DNA of 64,000 nucleotides from Pollenia angustigena (lineage: Eukaryota; Arthropoda; Insecta; Diptera; Polleniidae): contig OV884059.1 in the NCBI GenBank assembly GCA_930367215.1, positions 5,914,945 through 5,978,944 of the forward strand, in the 5' to 3' direction. The first letter of the stretch is position 1. The number at the start of each line of letters is the position of its first letter. Below are positions 21,738 through 33,886 of this stretch, one piece after another. Under the pieces are notes generated by a model. That model saw only the letters and a program-made list of their open reading frames with translations, did not search any database and had not been told where the DNA came from. A program made the translations under genes and the position numbers.

Positions 21738-22982
21738 TTATAAATAAAATTTTCAAGTCTAAAATAACATTTATATTTAATGACACCCTGCTTTGTCTTA
21801 CAATTGTAGAGTAAAAATTAAATGTAGGTGGCGAAATTAAAGCAACACGTTGTGTATACAGATAGACATTTAAAACAGAAAAATTTTTCAAAAAAAAAAA
21901 AAAAATATTTGCTGCAAAAAGGCTTTTTTAACTAAATAATGCAAAAAAAAATCTGCAAACGGTAAAATATGCAAAAATATGCACTAACAAATCGATGCCA
22001 AAATTCAAAATAAAGCTCCAAAACGGATAAATATATTGCTTTTGCCTTCATTGGTCGCTCAAGGAAAAACATGCCATTGCCTATTTATGGTTTACCTGGT
22101 GATAACTATTAATCTCATTTTTAATAATTAAAATCATTTAAGCGTACACTCGTCCATTAAAAAAATCTAGCTCTGTTGAAATACCAAGTAGAAGTGTATG
22201 CGAGCTTTTTTTACGACTATGGACTTTACAATCGTTAAATTCTGAAATTTCCGAAGTGGGCCGAAGTGGGAAATAAGACCCTATTTTTTTTAAGTTTTTC
22301 ATTGTTTCTTAAAAATCGTATTTTTTTATTCTATGGGCTTTGTGATTTTGCAACGTAAAGTCAAAATGTTATGAGATCAAATGACCGTTAAAAAAAATGT
22401 TGTGAAATTTTATGTTTAAGCCGCTTATAATTTACATATAAGCAATGAAGGATTTAAGAAAGATTTTTAATAAATCTATGTAAGTCTAATTCCCGAAAAT
22501 AAACCTAACACGTACAAATCTCACGACAATGAAGCTTTAGTATTACATACAAATATAAATATATATGTTTTGTCGAAAATAATACCTGCTTCACCTTATG
22601 CGATATAAAACAGAAGATTGGTGACGAAGGATTTAGACACCTGCGGAGTAAACAATGTAGCAATAAATATAAAATCAAGCGACAATTTGATGTTGCTCTT
22701 TAATATGTTTCATATAAATTAAATAGTTAAACGCCAAATTGTATCTTGTGGCTTGCAATAAAAGCGTTACGTCTGAAAGTGTAAGACTTTTCGAAGGGAC
22801 ACCAAAGGAAATGACGAATATTGTGGCGGAACTAGGTCGCATAGTCTGAAACAGGTAAAATAAAACCAAAGTTGCATTAACTAAAAATGTAGTTAAAAAG
22901 CTTAAACTAGCGTAGATTACTTTCCATTTATAATATTAAATTTATATTTTATCAAAAAATTTTTTCTATTTAGATATTTTTT
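21738..22982. other. Intergenic, one doubtful minus-strand exon
   Basis: Mostly A+T-rich. At about 22677-22843 the minus strand has a good acceptor (TTTTATTTTACCTGTTTCAG at 22865-22846) followed by an open frame ending in TGA (NLAFNYLIYMKHIKEQHQ near the end). No partner exon or family was identified. Confidence 0.25.
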
Positions 22983-23886
22983 TGCCCTACACTACCACTA
23001 CTGGTGAATGAGGGTATACTAAGTTTGTCATTCCGTGTGAACCTTTTTATTATTCATCTCAACCTCCTTCTTGAGTACTTCTAAGTCGATTTAGCCATTT
23101 CCATCTGTTGAAAACACGCTCACTTTTGAAACCTTCAAAAGAAAAGAAAAATGTTGGTGCCAATTTACTTTGTTATCCTAAGCAGTTTGGGGTTGAAATC
23201 CAGCAAAATCGGTTTAGTAGGATGAGAGTTATGAATCCAAATGTGGAACCATCACCATAAAAAATTTATAATTTGTTACAAAAACCAACATAAATCGTAA
23301 TGCACGGATTGATATAAAATTTTGCACATATTCGTTCTATATGACTAGAAATCATATTGTTAAATTTCGTGAAGATCGTCCAAAATTTATCATAGGCCCC
23401 TTATAAAGCCTGCTCTGGGAAAACAGTTAAGTACCCCAATGTTGTGGTTAAATTTGATCCAATTTATCTTCATATGACTGGAAATAATACAATGCGATTT
23501 CGTGATAATCGGTCCATTATCAACCTCAGGCCCCATATTAAACAGCCTCCTGTAAACCACTTTAAAATCATAAAACGCTATAAGAAATCTAACTTTTATA
23601 ACGAAATTTTTTCAAATTTAGGTTTTTTAATACCAGTAATAACTCTACAGAATTTTGTGATGATTGGTTCATAATTTACCATGGGTCCAATATAAATTTC
23701 CCTCTCGCAAATAATTGTAGTTCGGCTAAAACTGTTACAAACTATGCTATTTTATTAAAATTTGCTCAAAATACAGACGTCCGTTTTTATAAAGATTTCA
23801 TATAATAACCACGCCTGAAATATTCTAGCAGTCAGTGAAGGGTATCAAAGATTTGGCAAAGCCGAATATAGCTCTCATACTTGTTA
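22983..23886 (+). mobile_element. DINE-1-like element (family A)
   Basis: The order matches the 17.1-kb copy: GTATACTAAGTTTGTCATTC, TCTAAGTCGATTTAGCCAT, AACACGCTCACTTTTGAA, AGCAAAATCGGTTTAGTAGG, GAAGATCGTCC, then GAAGGGTATCAAAGATTTGG, hairpin TTTGGCAAAGCCGAA and ATACTTGTT. It has more substitutions and fewer tandem units than the 17.1-kb copy. Confidence 0.7.
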
Positions 23887-24104
23887 TTATTAATTTCATC
23901 TTTTTTAGCTCTCAAATATTTGGCAACTCTTATTACAGAATGTAACTGTAAAAAACCTTTCAAACAAAGTATGTGTCTTGAGTCTATTTTGCTTATATTT
24001 ATTTAACGCAGTGTCAAAGATTGGTTCTTAAGTCTTTTTGCTTATAAAGTAGACATCCTAAGTCTTTTTTCGTTAACATTCCTTTTTAAAAAGTAAAATA
24101 TTTA

Positions 24105-24226
24105 TTGCCTGTTTTTAGAACACGACCGCAAAACTCGTGCGTTTATCTTACATTTAAAATAAAAACAATTTTTGAAATTTTATCGTCCGCTTACGAGTTT
24201 TGTCTTCGTGTTCTAGACACAGGCAG
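24105..24226. mobile_element. 122-bp MITE, TTA duplication (CTGCCTG family)
   Basis: The left end TTGCCTGTTTTTAGAACACG and right end CGTGTTCTAGACACAGGCAG are inverted, then GACCGCAAAACTCGTGCG mirrors CGCTTACGAGTTTTGTC. TTA flanks both ends (24102-24104 and 24227-24229). Confidence 0.7.
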
Positions 24227-25430
24227 TTATGTTAGATTTTTAAGTCTATCTTGTTGACATTGTTAATATGTAATTAAGTGGTATTTTAAATATTGCGTTT
24301 TAAACATCTACAAATTAGAATATACAATTAACTATAAAGAAAATCTTTCAACTTTCGCTATTATTTTTCCTTTATTTTAAAATTTTTATTTAAATTAATT
24401 TTAATTTAAAAACTAACTTTAAATTTAAAATGTTTTTATCCCAATGACCTTGTTAAGCATTTTTTCTATAAAAATTTATAGGATGTCACAATTGGTTCAC
24501 ATATTGAGTTTTTTGGTCATGCATATCACTTTTATACATAAAAATTATCATCTTTAACTGCAAACAATTTAAATACATAAATTGTTCAAGTAAACAAACT
24601 AGATTTTACTATATTGTTTTTTATTTCAAATCCAATTGATTTAGCTTCGAAACCAATGAAGAGAAGTCATCAAAAGTATGCACAAATAAGTTGGTCAACG
24701 TTAATCGTTGTTATTTATTCATTCATATAACTCCAGGCACAATCGCCAAGAAACGAATGAAAGAAAAAGCTAAACTGAATTGAATGGTAAGAAAAGATTT
24801 ACGATGTTTTCGGTTTTTATGACACTGTGACTTTGAAAATTGAACAACAACAACAAGCAAAAAAGAAAAAGCGCAATCACAGTTTTGTTTTTAAAAATAA
24901 GAATAGAAGCCATACAATAAAATAAAAAACTTATTTAAAAACTACAATTAAAGAGAAAGGAGGGTCAGGTCTAAAGGTCATATGGTCATTTTTTGGTATT
25001 AAACTGTTAAAACATTTTCATTTTTATGTTTTTTATTTTTAACAGACTGTGATTACCCTTAATACATATTAATTTTATTTAAAATTATTTGCATTTACTA
25101 AGGTAGTGATTGATTTTTATCATCTTCAATTGATTCGATATATTTTCTTTCATTTTGTCTTAGGTTTTTTGAAAGTAAATAACTTAAATACAATAAATAA
25201 ATATAAAACAAGATAAACAATTTAATATTTATACGCTTAACAATAAATCAATAGTGGTTACGAAAATTTTTTGAAGATTAAAGGCACACAAATGGCCCAC
25301 TTTAAGGTGTGATTTTTTCAAATGTGGCACATAAACCGTTTTTTGTTTTAAATAAATTATTGTTGATTTTGTTTTACTAATTAGAATTTCTTTTTAATAG
25401 CTTAGAATTATCTTTATTTACTAAAACTAA
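24227..25430. other. Intergenic, nothing recognised
   Basis: A+T-rich, with a CAACAACAACAAGC microsatellite near 24845. No gene or repeat end was recognised. Confidence 0.3.
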
Positions 25431-25548
25431 CGGCCAATTTCACCAAGTTCAATTATAATTAACTATCATTTATAGCTGTCAAAAACATATAGTTAACTGA
25501 AAGTTAGAGTAATAGTTAGTTTTAACTGAACTCGGTGAAATTGGCCGT
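25431..25548. mobile_element. 118-bp MITE (CGGCCA family), TAA duplication
   Basis: The ends CGGCCAATTTCACCAAGTTC and GAACTCGGTGAAATTGGCCG are inverted repeats and most of the length folds back. TAA flanks both ends (25428-25430 and 25549-25551). The 36400-36516 element is the same family. Confidence 0.8.
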
Positions 25549-25912
25549 AAGTCTAGCAATGTGCCAATTTTTGTGACATATGCATATGTATTTGTCAATA
25601 TTTTCCCCCACACAAACATTTTGAAATAATTTTGTTGAAACAGCTATATACATATTTATGTATAAAGTTAAAGTTAAAAACAAAAGTCTGTAAGTGGGTG
25701 ATTGTTAGTAAACATTAATTTATTAGAGTTTTTATTTTATATTAAACAGTATAATTAGTATTGTGGTTATTTTGTTGAACTATTTATGGTTTTTAATCCA
25801 AATTTTTAATATTTTTAATTAGGCTTAAGTTCATGAAATTATTTTTATGAAGAAAGGAATTTTACAACATGAAAATTTATTAAAATTGTTATTGATAATC
25901 TTTCATTCTTGA

Positions 25913-26037
25913 CGTGGCTCGGGCTCGAACCCTGGCCGGCAGGTTACCATGACATGTTTCGATCGCAACCACTCGATCTCCTCAGATGGATTTGCCGTCT
26001 TACACTCGCAGCCATCGACGACTGCTGGCGTCACTAG
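25913..26037 (-). mobile_element. tRNA-like SINE head
   Basis: This is a G+C-rich island in A+T-rich surroundings. The minus strand has a pol III B-box-like GGGTTCGAGCCC (25932-25921) and, about 34 bases earlier, an A-box-like GATCGAGTGGTT (near 25975-25964), a spacing as in tRNAs. The stretch does not fold as an intact tRNA with a clear anticodon arm. It is probably a tRNA-derived SINE or a decayed tRNA. It abuts a 56-bp sequence shared with 2303-2364. Confidence 0.45.
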
Positions 26038-26093
26038 TTCTTCACTTCATTTTTCTTATTTATTTTATGCGCTAAATTTCAGTTATGTATTTT
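26038..26093. repeat. Segment shared with 2303-2364
   Basis: TTCTTCACTTCATTTTTCTT, ATTTATTNTATGCGCTAAAT and TTCAGTTATGTATTTTA occur in both places in the same orientation with about one difference. This is a short remnant of an unnamed interspersed element. Confidence 0.6.
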
Positions 26094-27416
26094 AACCTAC
26101 TTACAACTACAATTAATGTTGAGAGAATTTCAACTAATTGTAGTGGGGAAATGTAAGATGAGATGAACCCACTGTTGTTTATTGTTGATGTGTTTTGTTT
26201 AAACTTTGATATTGTTACAAGTAGAACTGTTGCTATAATTCTTATACGTTTAACAGTTTTATTTGGTTTAATATCTTTAGTTTGTCTAAAACCTTTATGG
26301 ATGAAGTTTCCTGATGATCTGGCCTAAGCAACCAGTGAAATGCATAGGAATAGCTTATCCCATCAACAATAAATTTCAAGTGTTTTTATCAATAATAAAA
26401 ACTGGGAATTAAGCACGAATAACAAAATCTTTTGAAATTAATATTTGTAATTATTTTAGTTTTCGTATACTAAATACCACATCTTAATTAGTTTTGTTAA
26501 TTTTATGAAAGTCCAACGTCGAAAACAGCTGTTGGAAATATTCGTTTTCCTTATGGAATAAAATTTTTTTTGCCAAAAAGGATTTGCATAAAAGTTCAGT
26601 ATGTAAAAAAGTGGGATGAAACCCCACAGAAGCTAAATTGTTTGGAAACAACTATAACTCCGTTGTGGTCACGTAAATTTTTTATTTAAATAAACAGCTG
26701 ATAGAAAATGTACTACTGTGAATAAATTTAATCACAACAGTACTTTTTTATCGAAGTATTATAGTGTAAACCGGCCTTTAACAGCTATGATATTAAACAA
26801 AGAAGTATATCGTCACCTTAAATGCAAACACTTTAATTTTTTTATAAGGAGAAGCAAAAAACATTACAAAATCAATATTAACAAAGTGTTCGTCAGCATG
26901 TAGTTTGATAAAACAAACCACAATCAATTAAAAACTCCATTTTTAATTTTTGTGCAGTTACGTCCGTTTGCATTTTAAGTAACGATATACTCAATTAAAG
27001 TTTATGTCTTAAGGCTAATTTTTTACTCTTATATCCCTGCGGGTCATTTGTGTTAATTTTTCTTAAAGCATTTATCCCGTGAACAGTGAACGTAATATTA
27101 TAATAAAAATGATCGAATTGTAATAGGTGAAAACAAGACATACATACAAACATACATATCACTCAACTTGCGATAATGTGTTTAGAGAGTGTAGTTACTC
27201 CAGAGGAAAGGTAATTGACACAAAACTATTCATGTGACCAGATTATGTAGTGGTGGATTGTATCTGGTTTTATTACTTTATATGAAGGGGCTCTTACATA
27301 CTAACATGGTCTTGGCCTAGAAGGCGGTAAATTGATATATTTTTTGCTAGTACACCAAGTTGGCTTAGTGACCTGTTCACTGTGGACAATATCTGCGACA
27401 GGCATTATTTAAACTG
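26094..27416. other. Intergenic, nothing recognised
   Basis: No gene, hairpin terminus or tandem array was recognised. A run of CATACATACAAACATACA is near 27140-27160. Confidence 0.3.
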
Positions 27417-28110
27417 ACTAGCTGACCCGACAGACGTTGTCCTGTCCAAATTAGGAAAAATGTTTGCGTTCGATTTTTAAAATCCGTTAAAAAGATACGA
27501 ACACTTGAAAGAAAAATTAGTCAAATCGATGGAGCCGTTTTCAGATTTTAGGTAAATCGAAAAAAGTGGGCGTTAAAGTGGGCTGGGCAAAATTTTCTTT
27601 CCGTAAAAACCTAAGTTAGACCATGGCGATGATTTTATAGAAAAAATCGTCCAAATCGGTCAAGCCGTTCTCAAGTTATGCGCATAATTGAAAAAGTGGG
27701 CGTAAAAGTAGGCGTGGTACATTTTTATTTCGATGAAAATGTAAAATGGATTAATACGAACATTTAAAAGAAAAATTGGTCAAATCGATGGAGCCGTTTA
27801 CTGATTTTAGGTAATTCGATAATAGTGGGTGGTGCAAAATTTTCTTTTCGTATAAATCTAAGTTGGACCATGTCGATCATTTTAAAGAAAAAATCGTCCA
27901 AATTATTTAGAAGTCATTCATTGGTGGTGCAATATGAAAATTGGATTTTGCCACGCCCCTCCGCCCGTAGATCGAAAATCAAAAATCAGTGTCACCCGCC
28001 TGAATATTCTGAAGATTCCCTGAAAATTTCATCAAAATCAGCCCAGCCGTTTTGGAGTCCATACGTTACATACATACACACATCCTTTTTTATATATATA
28101 GATAGATAGA
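27417..28110 (+). mobile_element. Interspersed element with repeated GTGGGCG...TCGATGGAGCCGTTT units
   Basis: It starts ACTAGCTGACCCGACAGACG and ends GGAGTCCATACGTTACATAC then a TATATATAGATAGATAG tail. Inside, CAAATCGATGGAGCCGTTT, GTAAATCGAAAAAAGTGGGCG and GACCATGNCGATNATTTTA recur at about 300-bp spacing. AAAATTTCATCAAAATCAGC followed by CAGCCGTTTTGGAGT is typical of widespread insect non-coding repeats, but I do not assign a class. Confidence 0.5.
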
Positions 28111-28300
28111 AGAATAGATAGATATAGAATGTATCCATCTTGGACATGTTACAAAGTGACAACAAGACTCCAATTAACCCCCTTCATATAAAATGTTAGA
28201 ACTAGAATCGTTCCCTGCCACTTTGGAACTGTCACATGACACTTTTGATGTTAGTTCCCTTTCCCCAAGGATTTTTGTTACTTTTTTCGATACTTGTTAA

Positions 28301-28662
28301 CAGGGCTGTGGAATCGGAGTTGAAGATTCGGAGTTGGGGGTTTTGAACCGGACTCGGAGTCGAAACACCCACAAAAACTCGCGACTCTGACTCCCAAATT
28401 TTAAGAGGATCTGTTTTAAACATTTTGAAGTCAGAAAATAAGGACCAGTCTATTTTACATATGTAAATAACTATATTAAAACTCAATGCGTGTTAGAATT
28501 AAAAAATCGATTAAAAATTTTTACGGAATCATTAAAAAAAGTTAAAGTCAAATAAGGACCAGTCTCAAGTTAAGAGTAGGAGTCAGAGTCGTACTTAAAA
28601 AATTTCAGCGGATGGAGTCGTAGTCGAAGTTAGAACTCTTTCTTGACGACTCCACAGTCCTG
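28301..28662. mobile_element. hAT-type MITE with 8-bp duplication
   Basis: The ends are CAGGGCTGTGGAATCGG and CGACTCCACAGTCCTG with internal GGAGTCGNAGTCG repeats. This terminus is familiar from animal hAT MITEs. The flanks are CTTGTTAA (28293-28300) and CTTGTAAA (28663-28670), an 8-bp duplication with one change. Confidence 0.75.
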
Positions 28663-28670
28663 CTTGTAAA

Positions 28671-30612
28671 GACGCCATGTTTACGTTTGTTTCTTAAGTC
28701 GTTCGAATATATCGTTTGTATTGTAAATAGCGGAATTATAATGTTCGTTTCCTAAATCTTTTCTTGTTTTTTTTTTTTTATATGTGATGAGAGTTTGTTT
28801 TTTGCTTACATGTATGAATGTTAATATTATGTCATAATAGATATTTAAAATATCTTTTAGATTATAATGTTAGTAAAAAAACTAAACTTAAATTTGAACT
28901 TAATTAAAGTTTTTTTTAAATTATTTTTTATTTAATTATTCCATTTTAATTAAATCAGTAGGAAAATATTAGTTGCTATGAATATTTTTGCAAAAATCGT
29001 CAAAATTTTGTATATCAGTTTTTTATTGTTTTTTTGCTATTTATTATTTTTGCATTTTTATACCATTAAATTTTTTATTTAGTTTGAACTTGTTTTTTGT
29101 AAATGTCATTAATTGATGCAAGTGTGGATTTTTTCTTATTTTTTATTGTGTTTTAATACAATATCATGCAAATTAAATTTACTAAAATAGTTAAGAAATA
29201 TTTGACCTAAAAACTATACAAAATAAAGAGGAATAAACAATGGGTGGTGCTGCTGTTGGAAATTACAACTTACATACACGACTTGTTTCAAAACTAATTA
29301 CAATGAATTGTATTTAAACTAAATTTTGTCATGGCATTTATAGTTTGAAAGTAACAACACAAAGAATAAAAAATGAATAAAGGAAGATGAACAAAAATTG
29401 TTTAAAATTTTCCCAGGAGAACAAATTAATTAAAGATAAGAAAATGTTAAACTAGATTAAAAATGTTACAGAGCTACGGAGTCATAAACTTATTTTAATA
29501 ATTAAAAATAAATTTTTTAAGTTTTTTTTTATATAAAATATATCCATTACATTGACAATGATTTCGTACAAAATTTTTAACATTATATTGTTGGGTTTAA
29601 ACAATATAATGTAAGTCATGGTAATATTGTTTTATAAACCAAATACTCATCCAAATAAAAAACAACATTCCCAAATGTCTAAAACTTATCTGAACAAGAA
29701 AAGAATAAAAAAAAATATAAACTATACAATACAATGCAAAACAATTGATCGTTTTATATATACATTATTATCATGATCACTATTAAAACCACAATTATTG
29801 TCCTTAACATTATTATAATCATAAATTTGTGTACAATTAACCAATTATCATAACCATAAAAACATATTGATCATTACCATAAAATATACAACGCAGTGCT
29901 TTAGTTATTTGGATGTGTTGGACAATAAAATAGTGTTGTACAATACTTAAAGATTGATAAAGTGTGGAAAACCCGATTATATATGTACACAAAAATGCTT
30001 AGGCAAATTTGCATTTCTAATAAGACGGAATACAAATGCAGTTTTTTTTTTTGTTTAAAATTTTAAATCATATTTTTTTTATTGTTTCCGTTTCTTTTGT
30101 AATTTTTTTTTTTAATTATGATAAACGTTAACTTGTTTTACCAATTTGTTGACACATTTAAAGGTTATTTGATAAAAACAAACCATATAACAATGTAAAT
30201 TATTACTAACCTTCAATTTTTATAACTTTTTTTTTAGTTATATCACCGATTTTGGCGGAGTTTTATTAGTGCCACAATTAAAGAAAACTTAAATGTTGGT
30301 ATCAGATCATAGATGAGATATTTCAAATTTGACAACTTAACACAACTGTTAGTCTTTTTATTTTTTTTTTATAATTTGAATCATTTAAAATGCACTCATA
30401 TTATCTTTTGCAAACATCAAATATTATTTAAAATTGCTACATATTTCTTTTATTTCATATTGATAATAAAATAAGCTCAATGAAATGATTTGTAAAAATT
30501 ATACAAAATGTTAATAAAACGAATTCATGATGTATTTATATTTAAATAATAAAAAAAAACACCAACCTCATCATTATTGTTTCAAGCTTTTCATTTTATT
30601 CAAAAATTCAAT
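28671..30612. other. Intergenic, nothing recognised
   Basis: Very A+T-rich DNA. No convincing coding frame, terminal repeat or structured RNA was seen. Confidence 0.3.
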
Positions 30613-30620
30613 ATTGAAGC

Positions 30621-33004
30621 CAGTGATGCCAGCTTAGTGCTTTTGGTGCTTTTTGATGGCTCAAAACGCCAAAATTTTATCCATAGTGCCAAACTTAGGA
30701 AAAGCACTAACTTGGTGCTTTTACAATTTTTCGTTAGTGCCTTTAGTGCTTTTTACAATTTTTATTTTTTTTTTCTACCATTTTTTAAAATATCGATTAT
30801 GTTGAGGATGATTTAGATTTGATTTGCTATTTGGGGTACAATTTCGAGAAGGCCTGTAAAGATTTTAAGATTTCAAAGGATAAAAGAAAGTTGCATTGGT
30901 TTTACTAAAAACTTTATTTACGAGGTTAGAGCTAGGCTTCCTATTAATTTGGAAATTTTACAAAACGTTGCACTTTTTACCGCTGATAACATATTAAGTA
31001 ATCGTAATAAAAACGATGTATTTGTTTTCGGTAAACATTTTTTAAAGATGTAGACACTGTTTCAAAAATTGAAAATGGCTTGAAAAATATTGGCAATTGT
31101 GAATTGAAAAATGAACAACGATTTTGAGTCATGTAGAAAAAACGTTTTGAAGAGTTAAAAATCATGCAGTCGGAAACCGTATAAAAGAATGCAAAGACTT
31201 TAAAAATAAAAAAGAGCGCCCTGCAAGCAATTTGGTAGTCGACTACAAAAATAACGCATTTATAATTTAACTTTTTAACAACTAACTATAAATAAATGCA
31301 GAAATTTCCCGAAATCAATGCGAGTGAATTCTGTGCGGCAATTTTTTTTATTTTCGTTTGTTTCTTATCTTTGTTTTCTTTTGTAATTTCGATTTTGATT
31401 TCGGTTTGGATTTTTAAAACTGTTTATTGTTTTGTTAAAAATCATGCAGTCGGAAACCGTATAAAAGAATGCAAAGACTTTAAAAACAAAAAAGAGCGCT
31501 CTGCAAGCAATTTGGTAGTAGACTACAAAAATAACGCATTTATAATTTAACTTTTTAACAACTAACTATAAATAAATGCAGAAATTTCCCGAAATCAATG
31601 CGAGTGAATTCTGTGCGGCAATTTTTTTTATTTTCGTTTGTTTCTTATCTTTGTTTTCTTTTGTAATTTCGATTTTGATTTCGGTTTGGATTTTTAAAAC
31701 TGTTTATTGTTTTGTATATGCAAAAATTTTGTGTCGCAGTGACGCGTCATGACGCCTGCCGATAATTTGTCTCAAATGAGAAACATTAGAAATACCTTTA
31801 AGTTTATAAAAAAACAAAAAGTCCATGCAGAATGCATACAAAATAGAAGTAAAAATACTTTAAATATTTACAAAACTGAATTCAAAATAAAAAGAAAAAT
31901 ACTAAAAATACTAAAATAAAATAGTTTTTAATAATTAAATATAAAATCTTTTCCTTTTTAAGCTTATGGTGTATTAACATAAAGTTAGCTAAAAGCTAAC
32001 TACTACCTTACTAACTTTTATCTAACTACTACCTAACTCACTTTAAGCGAACTAATAAGTAGCTAACTTTAAGTTAGTTGAAAAGTCATGCAGAGTCGGA
32101 CAATTGACTACTTCCTATGACATGCCAATGTTAAAATAGTCAGTTGACTCCATTAAAAATAATCCAGGCATCAACCACAACTAGCTTAGAAAAAATTAAT
32201 TTAAAGTTAGCTTAAAGTGAGTTGCTTTTAGGTAACTTGGTAAGCAAAGTGTTAAAGAAATTAAAAACAGTTGACAGAAAATGGTTTTTAACGAGCGCTG
32301 TGTAACCTGCCATTTTAATGCGCTTTAGTTTTCAAACGCACGACCCTAGTCTCCTCGTTACCGCGTGTCGTGCTTTTCTACCTCTAGTGCTATTACAAAA
32401 AGGTTTGACAAAGTATCAGAATACAAACATACATGTTTTTTTCTATTTTACACCATATGTGTGTTCTTAATTCAGAAGCGTACATAGGTTAATATAATTT
32501 GATAATATCATACGCCAATTGTTTTATTAAACTTTGCACGATTTTAATTTAGATTTATTTTAACGCTTAGCTTTAAAGTTTTTTATTTAAATATGGTTGT
32601 CATTAAGTTTTATAAACAATGATCGGTCATTGCCAATTTTCGGTAATTGCAACAGGCCAGATTATTTCGAGCTACGAAAATCGAGCCTCAGATGATGATG
32701 ATTCAAATGATTTGGATGATATTATTTTTATTGAAGATAATAATAATACATATAAAAATGTTAATATACAAATGTTAATATATTTATTATTTAATTTTAA
32801 ATAAAAATGGTCACCCATCAACGCTGTCGCCTTTTTTTAAATTTTGGAGGTATAGAATATTCGGCGTGCAATTTGTTTTGTGTTTAATTATATTGTAAAA
32901 ATGGCTTAGTGCTTTTTTACGCTTTTTTTCGTTCAAAATAGTGCTTTTTAGTGCTTTTTTTAAATTTTAAAGTGCTTTTTGCTCTCAAAAAGTTTGCATC
33001 ACTG
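30621..33004. mobile_element. 2.38-kb hAT element, decayed
   Basis: The ends CAGTGATGCCAGC and TTTGCATCACTG are hAT-like inverted repeats. The 8-bp flanks are identical: ATTGAAGC at 30613-30620 and 33005-33012. Subterminal AGTGCTTTT motifs occur in direct and inverted form at both ends, as hAT transposase binding arrays do. The interior has no intact transposase; about 30905-31130 reads as broken frame fragments (FIYEVRARLPINLEILQNV and on) with stops. A 280-bp segment is duplicated in tandem (31155-31714). The right part (about 31985-32245) has GTTAGCT/AGCTAAC inverted motifs that may be another foldback insertion. Confidence 0.75.
31155..31714. repeat. Tandem duplication, 2 x 280 bp
   Basis: ATCATGCAGTCGGAAACCG begins at 31161 and again at 31441, exactly 280 bp apart. 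The two copies run to TTTATTGTTTTGT with only about three differences seen by eye, so the duplication is recent compared with the decay of the host hAT element. Confidence 0.85.
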
Positions 33005-33222
33005 ATTGAAGCATGTTATCGATAGTTTTGAGATCATAATGATCAAAATGTTTAAACTTGAAATTGTAAAGATTCATATGACTTGTTATATTTTTTACAG
33101 TTTTTTTACCCACACCACAATAGTGGAGAGGGTATTATGCATTTGTGCTGATGTGTGTAACACCTTAAAATATTGGTCCTATACCAACCTTAAAGTCAGA
33201 AAGTGATTCTGAGTTGATCTAA

Positions 33223-33886
33223 AGGTTGAAGTACATAACACGCGCTAGTTCGTCGACGAGTATCGTGCGTTTAAAAACTTTAAAGCGTAAAAAATTGCAA
33301 GATACACAACACGCGTTACAAAATCCATTCCTGTCAGCTGTTTTTATTTGTGCATTAAAAACGCGTTCGAAAGTATATCAAGATTTTGTTATTTTATTGA
33401 ATTTATTCTTTTTATATAAATATTCAGGGGTGTAATGGAAATCGAAAACGTAAAACGAAAGAATTTAGCAGTTTTTTTTATTATACTTTGAATCTAATTT
33501 TTACAATTTTTGTTAAACAATTCTATTTAATAGAGCTTTATTTGTGTAATAATTGTCATAAAATTTTTTTATTACATAAATCTTATTGAAAAACGACTCT
33601 TAAAATTCTTTCGTTTTACGTTTTCGATTTCCATGGCAACCCTGATTGTATGTTTTTTATGCTCTTCAATAAGTTTTTCTTTCATGATTCACAAATTTGT
33701 TAAATTATTCTTTTTATTGTCAGCTGATTACTTGTCAAAAATACACAACGCGTTAAAAAGTTCAAAGTTAACCAACGCGTCAAAATATTTTGCATGTAGC
33801 TTGTTCTAAGAAAATACACTTTTAACTTTTTTTGACAGAAGACGACAGAGCGCGCGCGCACTAACGCGTGTTATGTACTTCTACCT
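33223..33886. mobile_element. 664-bp TIR element, TAA duplication, nested in DINE-like copy
   Basis: The ends AGGTTGAAGTACATAACACG and CGTGTTATGTACTTCTACCT are inverted repeats of about 28 bp. TAA flanks both sides (33220-33222 and 33887-33889). The uninterrupted family B copy at 39.1 kb reads CGAACTAACGATG there, confirming the empty site with a single TAA. It carries a further nested element (33425-33644). Confidence 0.85.
33425..33644. mobile_element. 220-bp TIR element nested in the 664-bp element
   Basis: The ends CAGGGGTGTAATGGAAATCG and CGATTTCCATGGCAACCCTG extend inward as AAAACGTAAAACGAAAGAAT and its inverse, about 42 bp with roughly four differences. ATT is present on both sides. 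The superfamily is not clear (CAGGG ends but no 8-bp duplication). Confidence 0.65.
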
